64,000 nucleotides of DNA, taken from contig CM036767.1 in the NCBI GenBank assembly GCA_020796225.1, positions 19,249,927 to 19,313,926 of the forward strand, in the 5' to 3' direction. Origin of the DNA: Arion vulgaris (lineage: Eukaryota > Mollusca > Gastropoda > Stylommatophora > Arionidae). How positions within the stretch are numbered: position 1 is the first letter of the stretch; each line of letters begins with the position of its first letter. The notes under the pieces were generated by a model. The model worked only from the letters and a program-made list of their open reading frames with translations. It ran no database searches and was not told where the DNA came from. This document shows positions 52,181 through 62,875 of this stretch, one piece after another. Both the position numbers and the translations under genes were made by a program.

Positions 52181-52690
52181 CTTCGAACGCTCTATCGCCC
52201 GAGTGGTTACCGGGGCCCAAATTGGAGTGTAAAGAATAGAACCATTGTTACCTGCCATGCATGTCGTAAAAGACGACTAAGGAGGTTTGGCTGAAATCGG
52301 ATGCACATGTCCTAAACGTGTAGTAGTCTGCGTTTAGGGGCCTACCAAACCAATGTGCAACGTATACATGTTCTTGGCAAAGATCCAACATATCACAAAG
52401 AGTGATTAAAATTGGTCATAAAGCACGAACGCAATGAAGAAGAACACTCCATATCGACCACTTGTTAACCACTCTTTGTAATTTGTATATGATCCGAGCC
52501 TAAAGTGATTATATTGTGCCAGTTATGCGCCTACAAGTAGGCCAGCACATCAGATTTATGCTATGCTTTTTATTTACTAGGGTAGCTTCCTAGTCCACTA
52601 CCTCAGTCGCTCTTATGATATGCCGTGTAGGTCGCAGTGTTACTATTCTTTTCTCCCATTGTGAGCCGCGGCAACACAGGTGCGGCTGGC
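52181..52690 (-). repeat. repeat G2 copy, minus, interrupted
   Basis: The tail end (CTTCGAACGCTCTAT) and the body from 52442 are split by a repeat G1 in opposite orientation. Confidence 0.7.
52196..52441 (+). mobile_element. repeat G1 inserted in repeat G2
   Basis: GAACGCTCTAT (52185-52195) and GAACACTCCAT (52442-52452) match at 9 of 11. Start CGCCCGAGTGGTTACCGGGG, end AATGAAGAAGAA. 246 bp. Confidence 0.7.
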
Positions 52691-53097
52691 CCTTCTTAAA
52701 ATGTATAGTCTTTTCAGTAAACTTTGGGTTGATTGGATCATCTCTGGTCAATATGGTGGGACTAGTTTGGTGGGACACTGAATTTCATTTGGAGTGCTTT
52801 TTGCTTGTGTTGATAGCTGTATATTCATAAAATGCAGACGGCTAGTCATCAACAATTTAGCAACTGACTTAAATGAAATGCTGATTTCTGCTGTGGTGGC
52901 TATTTTCCTTCGACATGAATTGTAAATTAAAGTGGTGGGTGATTGCTGTTGGCACTCTGTCGGCTGCCTTATGCATTTGCAAGCTGCTGGTTTATGTTGG
53001 GACTTGTTTCCTTCAAGGGCTCACATGAGACAATGAGCATTTTGTGTGGTTTTCCCTGGCACAGGAATGGAGCAATTATGATGCCATGAAGTTGTAA
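52691..53097. other. unassigned spacer
   Basis: No recurrent repeat or gene recognised. Confidence 0.4.
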
Positions 53098-53515
53098 CCA
53101 TGAAGGGTGGAGGCTTGTTCTGTGCGCAGGCAATGGACTGAATCACTACAAGCATCAACAATTCGCAGAATCACACTTATCTTCGTTCCGGGGCACATAG
53201 GTGTCATTGGCAATGGGAGAGCAGACAGGTTGGCTGGCTCCGTCACTATATCAGGGGGCCAGCCAATGGATAGAGCTGACATTTTGAATGCCCTCATAGA
53301 CTAAACGCAGGAGCTGGGATTGAAGATTGAAGTAGCAAGAAAAGAACAGCACAACAGGTATATGAGTAGGCTCATCAATTAAAATCAAACTTGTGCGATC
53401 AGTCGCTGCTGAAGATATCGCGGAGGAGATGGGAGCACCTATGGACATGTCCGGAGTGCAATGAAGATATTCCAAACTGTAACCATGACTTATCTAACTA
53501 TACCTAGAGTTTTAC
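53098..53515 (+). pseudogene. LINE RNase H C-terminus
   Basis: ITLIFVPGHIGVIGNGRADR with the fourth Asp, LADILNALID, then in another frame ARKEQHNRYMSRLIN and CPECNED-like end. Same family as 18425. Confidence 0.75.
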
Positions 53516-53705
53516 TTTTCTGTCTAATGTCTTCTCATGTCTGTCGTTGAAGTTTTATTTAAGCATACATGGCCAAACTACTGCAACTAAGACAATACAC
53601 TTGGATCTGAACTTGAACTATTGTGCATCATCTAGTTTCTTATACTACTATAAAAAACACATTGTAATTTAGTTTTTTTATGTTTAATGTTTGTTCAATT
53701 AGACT

Positions 53706-53940
53706 ACAGGTTGCCGGGCTTACAAGGGAGCAAAGAATAGTAACACTGCGATCTACAAGGCATGTTGTAAGAAGCACTGACGTAGGGCCTAGAGAAGGTA
53801 CCCTAGTAAATAAAAAGCGTAGCAGAATTTGGATGTGCTTGTCTATTTGTTGGCGCTTAACTGGCACAATGTACAATCGCTCTTGGGCTCAGATCACATA
53901 AAATTACAAAGGGGGTTAACAAGTTTTGAAGAAGAAGACT
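53706..53940 (+). repeat. repeat G2 copy
   Basis: GAGCAAAGAATAGTAACACTG, AAGGCATGTTGTAAGAAGC, GTAAATAAAAAGCGTAGCAG and end GTTTTGAAGAAGAAG. Confidence 0.75.
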
Positions 53941-54089
53941 ACAGGTACGTCAAAACTCTATTGATCTATGAATGCATTTCTATGCATCACAGTTCCTAGG
54001 TTCAAGATTTTCTATGTTGTTATTTTTCTTTCTGGAAATCTGAATTAGCTTGTTCAATCCAGATTATTAATATCAAGTTTGTACAGAAT

Positions 54090-54307
54090 AGCATCGGTTC
54101 AGCAGTTTGTCTTGCATTCTGATGGTCGTTGGTTTGAATCCAGACCTGGTCGTTTGGTCCATTGGTGCATTTTTGTTCTGGAACACTCTTAGGATTGTTG
54201 CTGGATCTACAGTTTGTACTTTGTGCAATACTATTGGAAGTTGGCATACCATTTCTGCCGGGAGTGACCAAGTCATGAGGAAATCCAGTTCAATGCAGTC
54301 AATCCTT
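54090..54307 (+). repeat. SINE-A copy, first of tandem pair
   Basis: GGTTTGAATCCAGACC B box, body TAGGATTGTTGCTGGATC, end TTCAATGCAGTCAATCC. Confidence 0.75.
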
Positions 54308-54316
54308 CACCCTTAG

Positions 54317-54545
54317 AAAGTGTCTCGGTGGCTAAGTCTTTGTGTTCCGAAAGTTGTGGGTTTGAATCTGGGCTGTGACGTTCTGTCCACATGTGCATTT
54401 TTCCAGAGACCGCTAAAATTGTTGCAAGAGCTGCGCCATACGAAGTTCATGCTTTGTGAAATACGCTCGGCAGGTGGTGTGCCATTTCTGCAGAGAGGGA
54501 CTGAGCCATATTGGGTAAATAAAACCTAGAGCAATGAGGAAAATG
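54317..54545 (+). repeat. SINE-A copy, second of tandem pair
   Basis: GTGTCTCGGTGGCTAAG A-box side, GGGTTTGAATCTGGGC B box, end AGAGCAATGAGGAAAATGC. About 10 bp after its neighbour. Confidence 0.75.
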
Positions 54546-55014
54546 CTTCAGCTTTAGAAATTTTAGAACCCTTATTTCAGCATCAGGAAAAATTTAACTT
54601 GAAATGCAGATATAATTCTGTGATTTATAAATATTCAATAATTGAAGTCATCTTGAAAAGCTGTTGTCAGTTTGTCTGAACTTTATTGTTGACCTCCAAC
54701 TGAACAATAACAGTTTACAATCATCTAACAGAAACAATGCTCTTTAAATTAAACTTGTACAAACAATGAATTCATAGAAATAAAACACAGTCATGAAATT
54801 TCATTTCAATTGTGTTGTATACATATATACATTCAGCTTTGGGGATACATTAACAAATGTGTGGGCTTTTATGTGCATTCTTGCAGATAGTTTGCAAAGC
54901 AAAATGTGTTCATACAGAATATACTGTATGCCTTCCCTTGAAATGTGAACTATCAATCAGCAGCATGTGAAGACACTAAAAATACTTGTAGTTTGCCTAA
55001 GAAAAGTGATGAAA
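54546..55014. other. AT-rich spacer
   Basis: No repeat or coding pattern found. Confidence 0.5.
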
Positions 55015-55275
55015 AGATCAAGTAGCTTGTCCCTTCCGCAACTTGGCTACCATGACAGCAGTCCTGAAAAATAATTCTGTGCAAGTTGACCTGTGTCAGC
55101 AGCAGTCATTCTCAGATCATTAATGACATCTTGCACCATTCTCTCCAAAATGTTCTCTAAGTATTCGTTTGTTATATGTCGTTTGATGTGTCAGAAATTT
55201 GTCTTGATTTTATGTTCTTTAATAGCTAACCCTCTTTAATATCTAGCTGTTGTAGAACAGAAGAATTTGTTCTTT
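55015..55275 (-). pseudogene. LINE 3' end, minus
   Basis: Close relative of 3546: TCAAGTAGCTTGTCCCTTC end, CAGCAGTCATTCTCAGATC and TATGTCGTTTGATGTG. A deletion removes the basic block. Confidence 0.7.
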
Positions 55276-55665
55276 TCTCTGTCTATGATATTCTAACTTT
55301 ACTCTTTCTGTCATGTATTAAAGCATTTGTTCGCTTCTCTGTCTATGATATTCTAAGTACTCTTCTGTAGCATTTGTTGCTTCTCTGTCTATGATATTCT
55401 AAGTACTCTTCTGTAGCATTTGTTCTTTTCTCTGTCTATGATATTCTAAGTACTCTTCTGTAGCATTTGTTCTTTTCTCTGTCTATGATATTCTAAGTAC
55501 TCTTCTGTAGCATTTGTTCTTTTCTCTGTCTATGATATTCTAAGTACTCTTCTGTAGCATTTGTTCTTTTCTCTGTCTATGATATTCTAACTACTCTTCT
55601 GAAGCATTGTTTGTTCTTTCTTTTCTGTCATCATGATATTCTAAGCTACTCTTCTGTAGCATTTG
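55270..55665. repeat. 47-bp minisatellite derived from LINE sequence
   Basis: About eight units (starts near 55317, 55364, 55410, 55457, 55504, 55551, 55598, 55653) of TCTGTAGCATTTGTTCTTTT then CTCTGTCTATGATATTCTAA. On the minus strand each unit reads RRVLRIS then TEKRTNA, a piece of the adjacent LINE tail. Confidence 0.9.
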
Positions 55666-55679
55666 CATTCAAAGGCATT

Positions 55680-55860
55680 CTTCTGCTTGCGTTTGCCTGC
55701 TATGATGAATTCAGGCATCATCTGAGTGCCTGGTAAGGCTCCCCTGACTGATTTTGAAATGAAGACCTGCTTTCCATATTATCAGTGTCCCCCACCATAC
55801 AGGCTTCAGAGGTAATTTAAAGGCATTACTGATCTCCTGATCTGATTAAATCAGAACGTT
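55680..55860 (-). repeat. repeat J fragment, minus
   Basis: CTATGATGAATTCAGGCATC, GAAGACCTGCTTTCC and GCTTCAGAGGTAATTTA match repeat J reversed. Confidence 0.5.
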
Positions 55861-56235
55861 AAAATTCCCAGATGCCCCAGACCTCAAAACAGCGGGTCTC
55901 TCCAGTATCTACAAAATATGTTGATGAAGTCACAAACCAGATGGACAGGTTCATATAGTTTTATACCCCAGACCATCAACTAAGAAAAAAAAAAACACTC
56001 GACAGGTGAGATACTGCTGCCAAAGGCTAAACAACTTGGCGTATGTATATTACTTCATCAAGGTTTGTGAGATATCCAGAAATGCAACTACAGAACAGAA
56101 AAAGCAAGCCAAAAAAATGGAATACAACACCCACAGATTTTCAAACATTTCCTTCCACACTAGCAGCCTTCCAAGCTCATCAGTCATTTATGTACTAATA
56201 GACAGATTCTATCCAAATAATATTTTATATTTATT
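55861..56235. other. unassigned, possibly LINE-derived
   Basis: A 97-codon frame starts at 56006 but its first two thirds show no family motif. Confidence 0.35.
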
Positions 56236-56239
56236 AGAT

Positions 56240-56540
56240 GAACAGAAGAAGACTGAATGTGAAACCAGTCATGCAATTCATAAAAGAACAACAGATTAAA
56301 TGGTTTGGACGCCTGACGAGAATGCCCTGGTATCGTCTACCACAGGCCACACAGAAAAAGTATAACAAGTAGAGTAAGAGGAAGACCATGAAAAAGATGG
56401 AGCGACAGCATCAAGAACAGCTTTAAGAAAATGAATAACAGCTTACAAAGTGCATTAGAACAAGCACACACAAGATCACTATATTTCCCCAACACTTTTA
56501 TAAAGAAGTAAATGGTGGAAGAGAAGACGAGAACAGAGGT
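56240..56540 (+). pseudogene. LINE RT tail relic
   Basis: MQFIKEQQIKWFGRLTRMPW then a basic KRKTMKKMERQHQ-like block; the tail type is shared with the window's left edge. Confidence 0.65.
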
Positions 56541-56639
56541 CTTCATCACTTGTGATGGACAAACTACAACTGTGTAACAGTAGGACTTCTTGATATTGTA
56601 CACTTATCCAATAGCTGATCACAAACTTATAAATGCAAG

Positions 56640-57070
56640 ATTATAAATGCAATTTTCATACCAACTCTGTGCTACCATTGCAAAACTTGGGCACTGACAA
56701 AAAAGAAAATAAGTAGGGAAAATTACCACCTGTAAAATGAGATGCTTGAGGAAAACGGTAAATAAAACAATAAGAGACCATAAAAGAAATGAAATTAGAA
56801 GTCGGAACTACACCTGTTGTTAGATTCATTGAAAAATAAGAGGCTCAAATGGTTTGCCCACTTGGCGACAATGAACCAGACTACACCAGCTGCAAAAGCG
56901 TACAATCTGAAAATGTAATCATCAAGAGGGAGGGGTAGACCAAGAAAAAGATGGACTAGTGGGGTTACAGATATTTTAAACCTCCATAATATACACAGCA
57001 TATCAAGCGACCGAGCGTGCACTATCTTGGAAACCGATCATCGGTTAAACATGTGGCCCCATAACAGCAA
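56640..57070 (+). pseudogene. LINE tail, plus arm of inverted pair
   Basis: TTTTCATACCAACTCTGTGC, AAAATGAGATGCTTGAGG and CCGATCATCGGTTAAAC; coding as CRMRCLRKT, LKWFAHLATM and GRPRKRW-like. Faces the minus copy at 57500. Confidence 0.7.
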
Positions 57071-57499
57071 AAGGCAGAGGAGGACAAAAGACCATATTTA
57101 AACTGTTTTAAGTTTAAGTGTAGTTTAGTGCTACCACTACATATCTTCACATGCACACAAAAAAGTTAAGAGAATCCAGAGCTGACTGTATACATGTATC
57201 AACAGTTATGAATATATTTTTATATATATATATTTGGTGACATCGTTCACATTTAATAGCAAAATGAAAACTCTACAAAATATTTATGATCAGTAATGTA
57301 TATGTACAGATAGTAGCAATATGTTCAAAAACTTCACCTTCTCCACAGTGTGAACTATGAAAGGGAAACTTTCAATACACAAACCAAAGGGAAACTATTA
57401 CAATACATACATCACAAGGGAGACTATTACAATACATACAGAGTAAACAAAAACTGGAGTATGTTTTGATCTTTCTTTTGTCTGCTATTTTTTTGTCAT

Positions 57500-57870
57500 T
57501 AGGTGTAGCAGGTTTAACTAATGATCGGTTTCCGAGATAGTGCATATTCGGTCGCTTGATATGGCGTGGTCATGTGGAGTTTTAAGATATATGTAACTCC
57601 ATCAATCTATTTTTTTCTTGGTCTGCCCTCTTGATGATTCCATTTTCAGGTTGTAGCTCTTGCAACTGGTGTAAGGTTCATTCTCACCAAGTGGCCAAAC
57701 CATTTGAGTCTCCGTTTTTCAATGAATCTAACAGGTGTTGTTCCAACTGTTGTTCTAATTTCCTCATTTCTTATATGGTCTCTTCTTGTTTTATTTACTA
57801 CTTTCCTCAAGCATCTCATTCCACTTTCTTGTTCTTTATTTCATGTTTTTGATCATCGGATAATTAAAAC
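57500..57870 (-). pseudogene. LINE tail, minus arm of inverted pair
   Basis: ATGATCGGTTTCCGAGATAG, CCTCTTGATGATTCC, AAGTGGCCAAACCATTTGAG, CCTCAAGCATCTCATT: reverse complement of the 56640 copy with moderate divergence. Confidence 0.75.
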
Positions 57871-58029
57871 CTGACAATTGTCTGACCACAATGAAACACA
57901 CAACATCACAAAATGGAACTTATAAAGAATGAACAACACAGGGTCTAGCTACACTAAACATGGTGGAGCAAGAAATATGAAACAATAGAGACAGACTACT
58001 TGTTCTCCTTTATACCATCAGTTGGTTTT

Positions 58030-58068
58030 CTTCTGCCTTTTGGCTAAGATTAAAGTGCAGTGCCCAGT
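58030..58068 (+). ncRNA. U2 snRNA 5'-end-like fragment
   Basis: CTTCT-GCCTTTTGGCTAAGAT followed by TAAAGTGCAGT closely follows the conserved first 35 or so bases of U2 snRNA. GCCTTTTGGCTAAGAT is an exact 16-mer of what I recall of U2. Only the 5' end is present, so this is a pseudogene or the head of a snRNA-derived SINE. Confidence 0.4.
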
Positions 58069-58099
58069 TGATTGTGGTCCAAAGTGTGGGGTTTCATAT

Positions 58100-58215
58100 A
58101 GTCAATACCTCTCTCTGCCTTTTTACCCCGGATTGGGGCATAGGCCCTCAACCAACTCATGCCAAGTCTTCCTATCTCTAGCTATCTCCTGCAGCTCCCA
58201 GTCAATACCTAAACA
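58100..58215 (-). pseudogene. LINE 3' terminus, HELVEGLCP type, minus
   Basis: CTTTTTACCCCGGATTGGGG, GGCCCTCAACCAACTCATGC match the 3' end at 59600-59680 in reverse. Confidence 0.7.
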
Positions 58216-58869
58216 CATATAATTTAATTCCGAGCAGCCCTCAATTGGAAGAATGAGGATGCTTTGAGTTTACACGTTCAACCGTACTGGGTCCACTCGT
58301 TGTGGCACTTCCAGGTAGGCCCAGTAAATTTAATATGTTTCAAAATTGTAATCGGTTGTCAGTAATTGATCAATCCATACAATATTAATACCAGAATGTC
58401 ACCAATTAAAGTTTATCTGGAACAGTGTTATTATCACACAAACAAACTCCTCATTTCCTGCTGGTCAAGGACAACGAGTCAAGACTTCAAAGTCTCATTA
58501 AGAAGGGCATCCCAGGCATAGCTGTTCAGGAATGCAATGGCTGGGTTTTTCAAAATAAATTAAGCAGAAGAAGCCCTTATGAAAATAATACAGGAATTCC
58601 CGATAGATAACTGGGATGACAGTTTATTTAACATTGTCCTAAAGGTTAGTAAGACTAGAATTTAAATTAAGCAGGAATGCCAGACAAACATACAGAGGAT
58701 TCCTCAGGAAACCAGACGCCATTATAATCCGAGATCATTAGTAAGAGATTTTTACCTATATGGAGGACTTTTGGGTCAAGACAAAGGTGGGTTTTTGATC
58801 GCATATGAAGAGGAGAGAGACTTGCAGAAGAGGGAAACTTGCAGAAGACAGAGATTTGCAGAACTTGCA

Positions 58870-59020
58870 AAAGGCAGACTGAATGGCCCAGTGTGTTGCG
58901 TGAAGAGACCTTCACTGAGGTTGGATGTGTAATTATGACTAGACATGTACTGACTGAATGTAACAATTTGAAGAAGTCACGGATTTTGGAGAGAAGGAAT
59001 CTGCGCCTCTTGTAGACGTA
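58870..59020 (+). pseudogene. LINE RNase H zinc-tail scrap
   Basis: Reads TRHVLTECNNLKKSRILERR with an upstream TCKRQTEW, the C-x-C...H-x-LxEC tail of RNase H LINEs. The preceding 58425-58640 frame may belong to the same element. Confidence 0.5.
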
Positions 59021-59127
59021 AACGGTGCGTCAGAAGTTGAGTCTAACGTATAGATCGAACCAGAGGCTACATGTAAACTTACGTACTGCAAGTACATAGA
59101 AGCTATTTTGGAAAATAGACAAATCCT

Positions 59128-59267
59128 TCAAGTGTGTAGAAACTAGACAATTCATTCAAGTGGGTTGCAGCCAGTCAGATCCTTCAAGTGTGTAGAAACT
59201 AGACAGTTCATTCAAGTGCATAGACGCTAGACAGTTCGTTAAAGTGTGTAGAAGCTAGACAGAGCAT
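59128..59267. repeat. 5 x 28-bp tandem repeat
   Basis: Units begin TCAAGTGTGTAGAAACTAGA and end CAGTTCAT, all exactly 28 bp, with substitutions (unit 2 most diverged). Confidence 0.9.
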
Positions 59268-59399
59268 TCTAAAGACGTCAGAATGCTAAGTAAGATATTT
59301 ATGTTATTAAAGTGATGAAATGAAGTGGTAATATAGCAGCAGAGTTTGTAAGGACAGCGAACCAGAAACTTGAACTCTTGTGTTATAGAAGTATAGTTT

Positions 59400-59680
59400 T
59401 TGGGGAAGACTGTGTTAAAGAAGGCTTACATTTATTTAGGACTAATTAAGAATTTGGGTTGGGAATATAACAAGAAGGGTCCTTGCCTGGAACCCGAAGG
59501 GACAGCGAAAGAAGGGGAGGCCGAGAAATACATGGAGATGAGAGTTGGAGGTGGAGATCAACAATATAAAGAAGAGCTGGAGGGAGCTGCAGAGATAGCT
59601 AGAGATAGGAAAACTTGGCATGAGTTGGTTGAGGGCCTATGCCCCAAACCAGGATAAAAAGGCAAAGAGAAGAGAGAGAG
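59400..59680 (+). pseudogene. LINE 3' end, HELVEGLCP type
   Basis: KKGPCLEPEGTAKEGE, QYKEELEGAAEIARDRKTWH and ELVEGLCPKPG-stop, with tail AAAAGGCAAAGAGAAGAGAG. The terminal ORF2 codons are in frame. Confidence 0.7.
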
Positions 59681-59913
59681 GAATTTGGGTTATGTATTTT
59701 TATTGAAGCTTTATATGTATGATGCTGCTGCATATTCTATAGATGCTCTATATAGAAAACTGAGAAATGAACCATTAGAAAAATTGAGAACCAAATTAAA
59801 CTCCAAGATACCTGATAAAACTAGATATTTGGCGTTATTGATTATATAATTGTTCTTGATAGTGACATGCGGGAAGAGTGTAGAGAAAGACACTGCCACA
59901 TATCCTGTTTTAA

Positions 59914-60139
59914 CCCTTTAGCTGCTAAGGACGTATATATATGTTTTTCCCATTCACTTCTAAAGACGCATTAACACGTCTGTTATTATCTCTCTCCTCT
60001 GTGGGATAAAGACGTGTTAACACGCTATACATTGCTACTATCACTGCTATAGGCGTGCATTCACGTTTGAGACCTAGAAACAAAGAGTAGTTATTCAAAG
60101 AGTAGCTCAGCCTTCAGAAAGTATGTAGCAGCGAAAGGG
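59914..60139. mobile_element. piggyBac-type MITE copy 3, reversed
   Basis: TTAA at 59910-59913 and 60140-60143; ends CCCTTTAGCTGCTAAGG and GTAGCAGCGAAAGGG. Same element as 8539 and 31290 in the opposite orientation. Confidence 0.9.
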
Positions 60140-60254
60140 TTAAGGAATGCAAGTGAGTCTAGGATATACTAAGGTAACAAACACAAAAAATTAGGTATAT
60201 TCTAGAAATTTTCTGTCTAAAATTGTGATAATGTCTAACCTAAACCTAAACACA

Positions 60255-60620
60255 TATTCAGGTTCATCATCAAATAGCTTGTCCTGAGCAGAACTTTGCC
60301 ACCCTAAAAGTCCTTTGGAATTTTTCTCTCATACACCAGATGTCCCGCCTCTGCTGCGGTCATGTTCAAATCATCAGTTACATAATGAATCCATCTTCTC
60401 CTAGGTCTTTCTCTTTTCCAGGATGCAGTCTTCCATAATGGTCTTCTCCAACCCTTCTGTCTTTTTATGTGTCCAAAATTCTTCAATTTTCTCACTCTTA
60501 TTTGTAGCATCAGCTAGTTTTTTTTTATTCTAAGTTTCTGGATAGATCTGTTTGTTCTCTTCTCTGTCCATGATATATGGAGGACTCTTCTGTAACACTT
60601 ATATTCAAAAGCACATATAT
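60255..60620 (-). pseudogene. LINE 3' end, RPRRRW type, minus
   Basis: RKLKNFGHIKRQKGWRR, ERPRRRWIHYV, AGHLVYERK, and upstream TGTCCATGATATATGGAGG. A GRP-block deletion is visible. Related to 33360. Confidence 0.8.
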
Positions 60621-60640
60621 GTTTTTCACTGCCTTATTAA

Positions 60641-61371
60641 CCTTTTGAACCTGCCCTCCCAATATTACGGTATTATCATTAGTACATGTATACCTGGGGT
60701 GCCTACATATCGGGATGAGAACCCCTCCTCGTTATTTGTCGGTGTTCAGCGATAACTTGTGTACTAGTGTGACGTCAAATACAGGAAATGCTTCCCTTAA
60801 AGGTTTATCTAAATGGCGGTTTGCATCGTGTTTTGAAACATAGTGATTTTATATTTGTTTATTAATTTTAAAAAGATGAAACGATACGCTGAAAATTTCG
60901 GAAATGGTCACTCGAAAAGGATGACAACAGAGCAAGCTGTTGAACTTCTTTTAAATGATTCTGAAGATGAATTAGACTTAGAATATGATTATTCTGATAA
61001 CGAAATCGAAAGTGAGTCGGATGATCATTTAGAAGAAGAATTATTTGAACCGACTGATGTTCAAATATAACAAACATGTCAGTGACTTTCCAAACATGGA
61101 TTACAAAGACAGACCAGTCAAGAAAGTGAAGACACAATTTTGGTGCAAATTTTGTCAAAATTTCCTGTGTCTAAAGGAAGGATCTACATGTTGGGAAGAC
61201 TGGCATAGTAAGCAGGAATACTCTAGATGATGGGGTAAGTCAATAAAAAATTATAGGACACTTAATTCTGCCAATCTATCTTGTTTTTCAAACAATTCTG
61301 ATATGTGTTGTTTTTGCTCAGGAGCCCAGGGAAGAGGGTTTTTGAGGTATAGTTGGCCAGGGTTCAAAGGG
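60641..61371 (+). mobile_element. piggyBac element with catalytic core deleted
   Basis: TTAA at 60637-60640 and 61372-61375. Ends CCTTTTGAACCTGCCC and GGCCAGGGTTCAAAGGG are inverted with few mismatches. From 60876 a 64-codon frame (MKRYAENF..., MTTEQAVELLLNDSEDE) matches the acidic N-terminus of piggyBac transposases. Then, in another frame, KKVKTQFWCKFC, LCLKEGSTCWEDWH ending at 61230 is the C-terminal Cys/His-rich domain. The whole DDD catalytic core is missing; the junction lies near 61065. Confidence 0.85.
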
Positions 61372-61375
61372 TTAA

Positions 61376-61820
61376 ATGTCCATGCTTCACACACACACAC
61401 ACATACATACAATTAGTATTACCATCTTTGTTTTTCTATCAGCTTTATTCCATACCACATATATGCAGCTCACAGCAGATAAATAATAACCACTGCATAG
61501 GAACACTGGTTGATTTCAAGGACACACACAAAAATGTGGCATACAGAAGAACATGACAATTAAATAAGTGACCCCCCCCAAGTGCGATTATATTCATAAG
61601 GGAAGAACAGCTCATCAAAACTTAGAAGAAATCTATCTACCAAAAGGTCAGCATTTCTGATGACCAAAAAATGAAGAGAATGGTGTAATGGAGAGATGCA
61701 CCTTGCATTTTAACACATGATCACTTATAGCTCTAGAAAAGACACAGTTGTAATATATATATATATATATATCTACTGAATGTGCTATACATTTATAGAC
61801 AACTCATTAGAAAAGATTTT
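61376..61820. other. spacer with CA microsatellite
   Basis: (CA)n at about 61388-61405, C8 at 61572, (AT)n at 61750. No gene seen. Confidence 0.5.
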
Positions 61821-61821
61821 A

Positions 61822-61892
61822 AAATAAAAATTTAGAGCATACATGGTTACTCACTGAAGTCCAACGATGATGGTTCTATCAATCAATCAGTC
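61822..61892 (+). repeat. SINE-B 3' terminus
   Basis: GGTTACTCACTGAAGTCCAA and GGTTCTATCAATCAATCAG match the SINE-B end. Confidence 0.65.
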
Positions 61893-62244
61893 ATCTAGTG
61901 AATGTTGCATACATTAATTGACAACATAAAAACATCTGGTGTGCATTTATAAACAAGTCTACGAATCCTGTGAATGTTACTAAACACATAAACATACATA
62001 GGGGTAAACCAAAAACTGGAAGCACCATTTGCATTGAAGAAAATGCAGTGACAAGTAATGTGATGATGAAAAAAAAGGTGTGTTCTATGGCTACATTACA
62101 TAACACACACAATAAGGAGTATAATGACAACAGTAATAAGATGCAGAAGTAGTGGTAATGAAAAAAGTTCACATGGAAAAGAAGACTATGCAATCTTACA
62201 TTGATAATTTTGATGCCTGATCAGGATTGTCACTTTTCCAATTT
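61893..62244. other. unassigned spacer
   Basis: No recurrent repeat or exon recognised on either strand. Confidence 0.4.
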
Positions 62245-62500
62245 CTTCTTCAAACGCTCCATATCAACAACTTGTCAACCACTCTGTGTGGTTTGTATGT
62301 GATCTGAGCCTAAGAGCGATTGTACATTGTGCCTGTTATGTGCCTACAAGTAGGCCAGCACATCCGATTTCTGCGATGCTTTTTATTTACTAGGGTAGCT
62401 TCCCTAGGTCCTACATCATTCTCCTCTAACGACATGCCTTGTAGATCATAGAGGTACTATTCTTTGCTTCCCTTGCGGCCAAGGCACCTTACGGGTGAGA
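62245..62500 (-). repeat. repeat G2 copy, minus
   Basis: CTTCTTCAAACGCTCC tail side, TTTTTATTTACTAGGGTAGC, AAGGCACCTTACGGGTG head side. Confidence 0.75.
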
Positions 62501-62716
62501 TCCTCAAATGAACAATGATATCTCTTAAAGTAATTGGATAGACCACACTTGACATGACTTGTTTCAAATACATGTAATGTTTGATGGCTTGGTCAATACT
62601 CAACTATATAAATTTAGTAAACAATGAGAATGTGGAGTGGGGAAAGAGAAAGTCAATGCACTTCACTAACTATCAGAAAATATGTTATCAAAGTACTGTT
62701 AATATATACATATATA

Positions 62717-62875
62717 TTATGTCTTTTGTCCCAAGTATATTGAACTTGGATCACTATATAAGCCACACCGTCCATACTGGTCCACAGCACGAACAGCAAA
62801 ATGGTACTTGTTGCCTTCCAGGAACTGAGTCAGTGTACATGCCATTGGCAGTGGTAAAGCAGACACTTCACCTAC
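62717..62875 (-). CDS. terminal exon with fibronectin type III half-domain
   Basis: Minus exon after a strong acceptor (TTTTTGTTTATCTGTAG) encodes 52 residues and TAA (62717-62719). [20 protein letters not shown] then [17 protein letters not shown] is the C-terminal half of an FN3 module: the L-x-EG-x-x-Y-x-F-x-VRA strand-turn signature, then G-x-YSDPS. Starts in phase 0. The upstream exons, with the first half of the module, should be at higher coordinates and probably beyond the window. The protein cannot be named from one exon. No recurrent repeat overlaps it, which favours a real host gene. Confidence 0.65.
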   Translation of the reverse strand, partial: VGEVSALPLPMACTLTQFLEGNKYHFAVRAVDQYGRCGLYSDPSSIYLGQKT

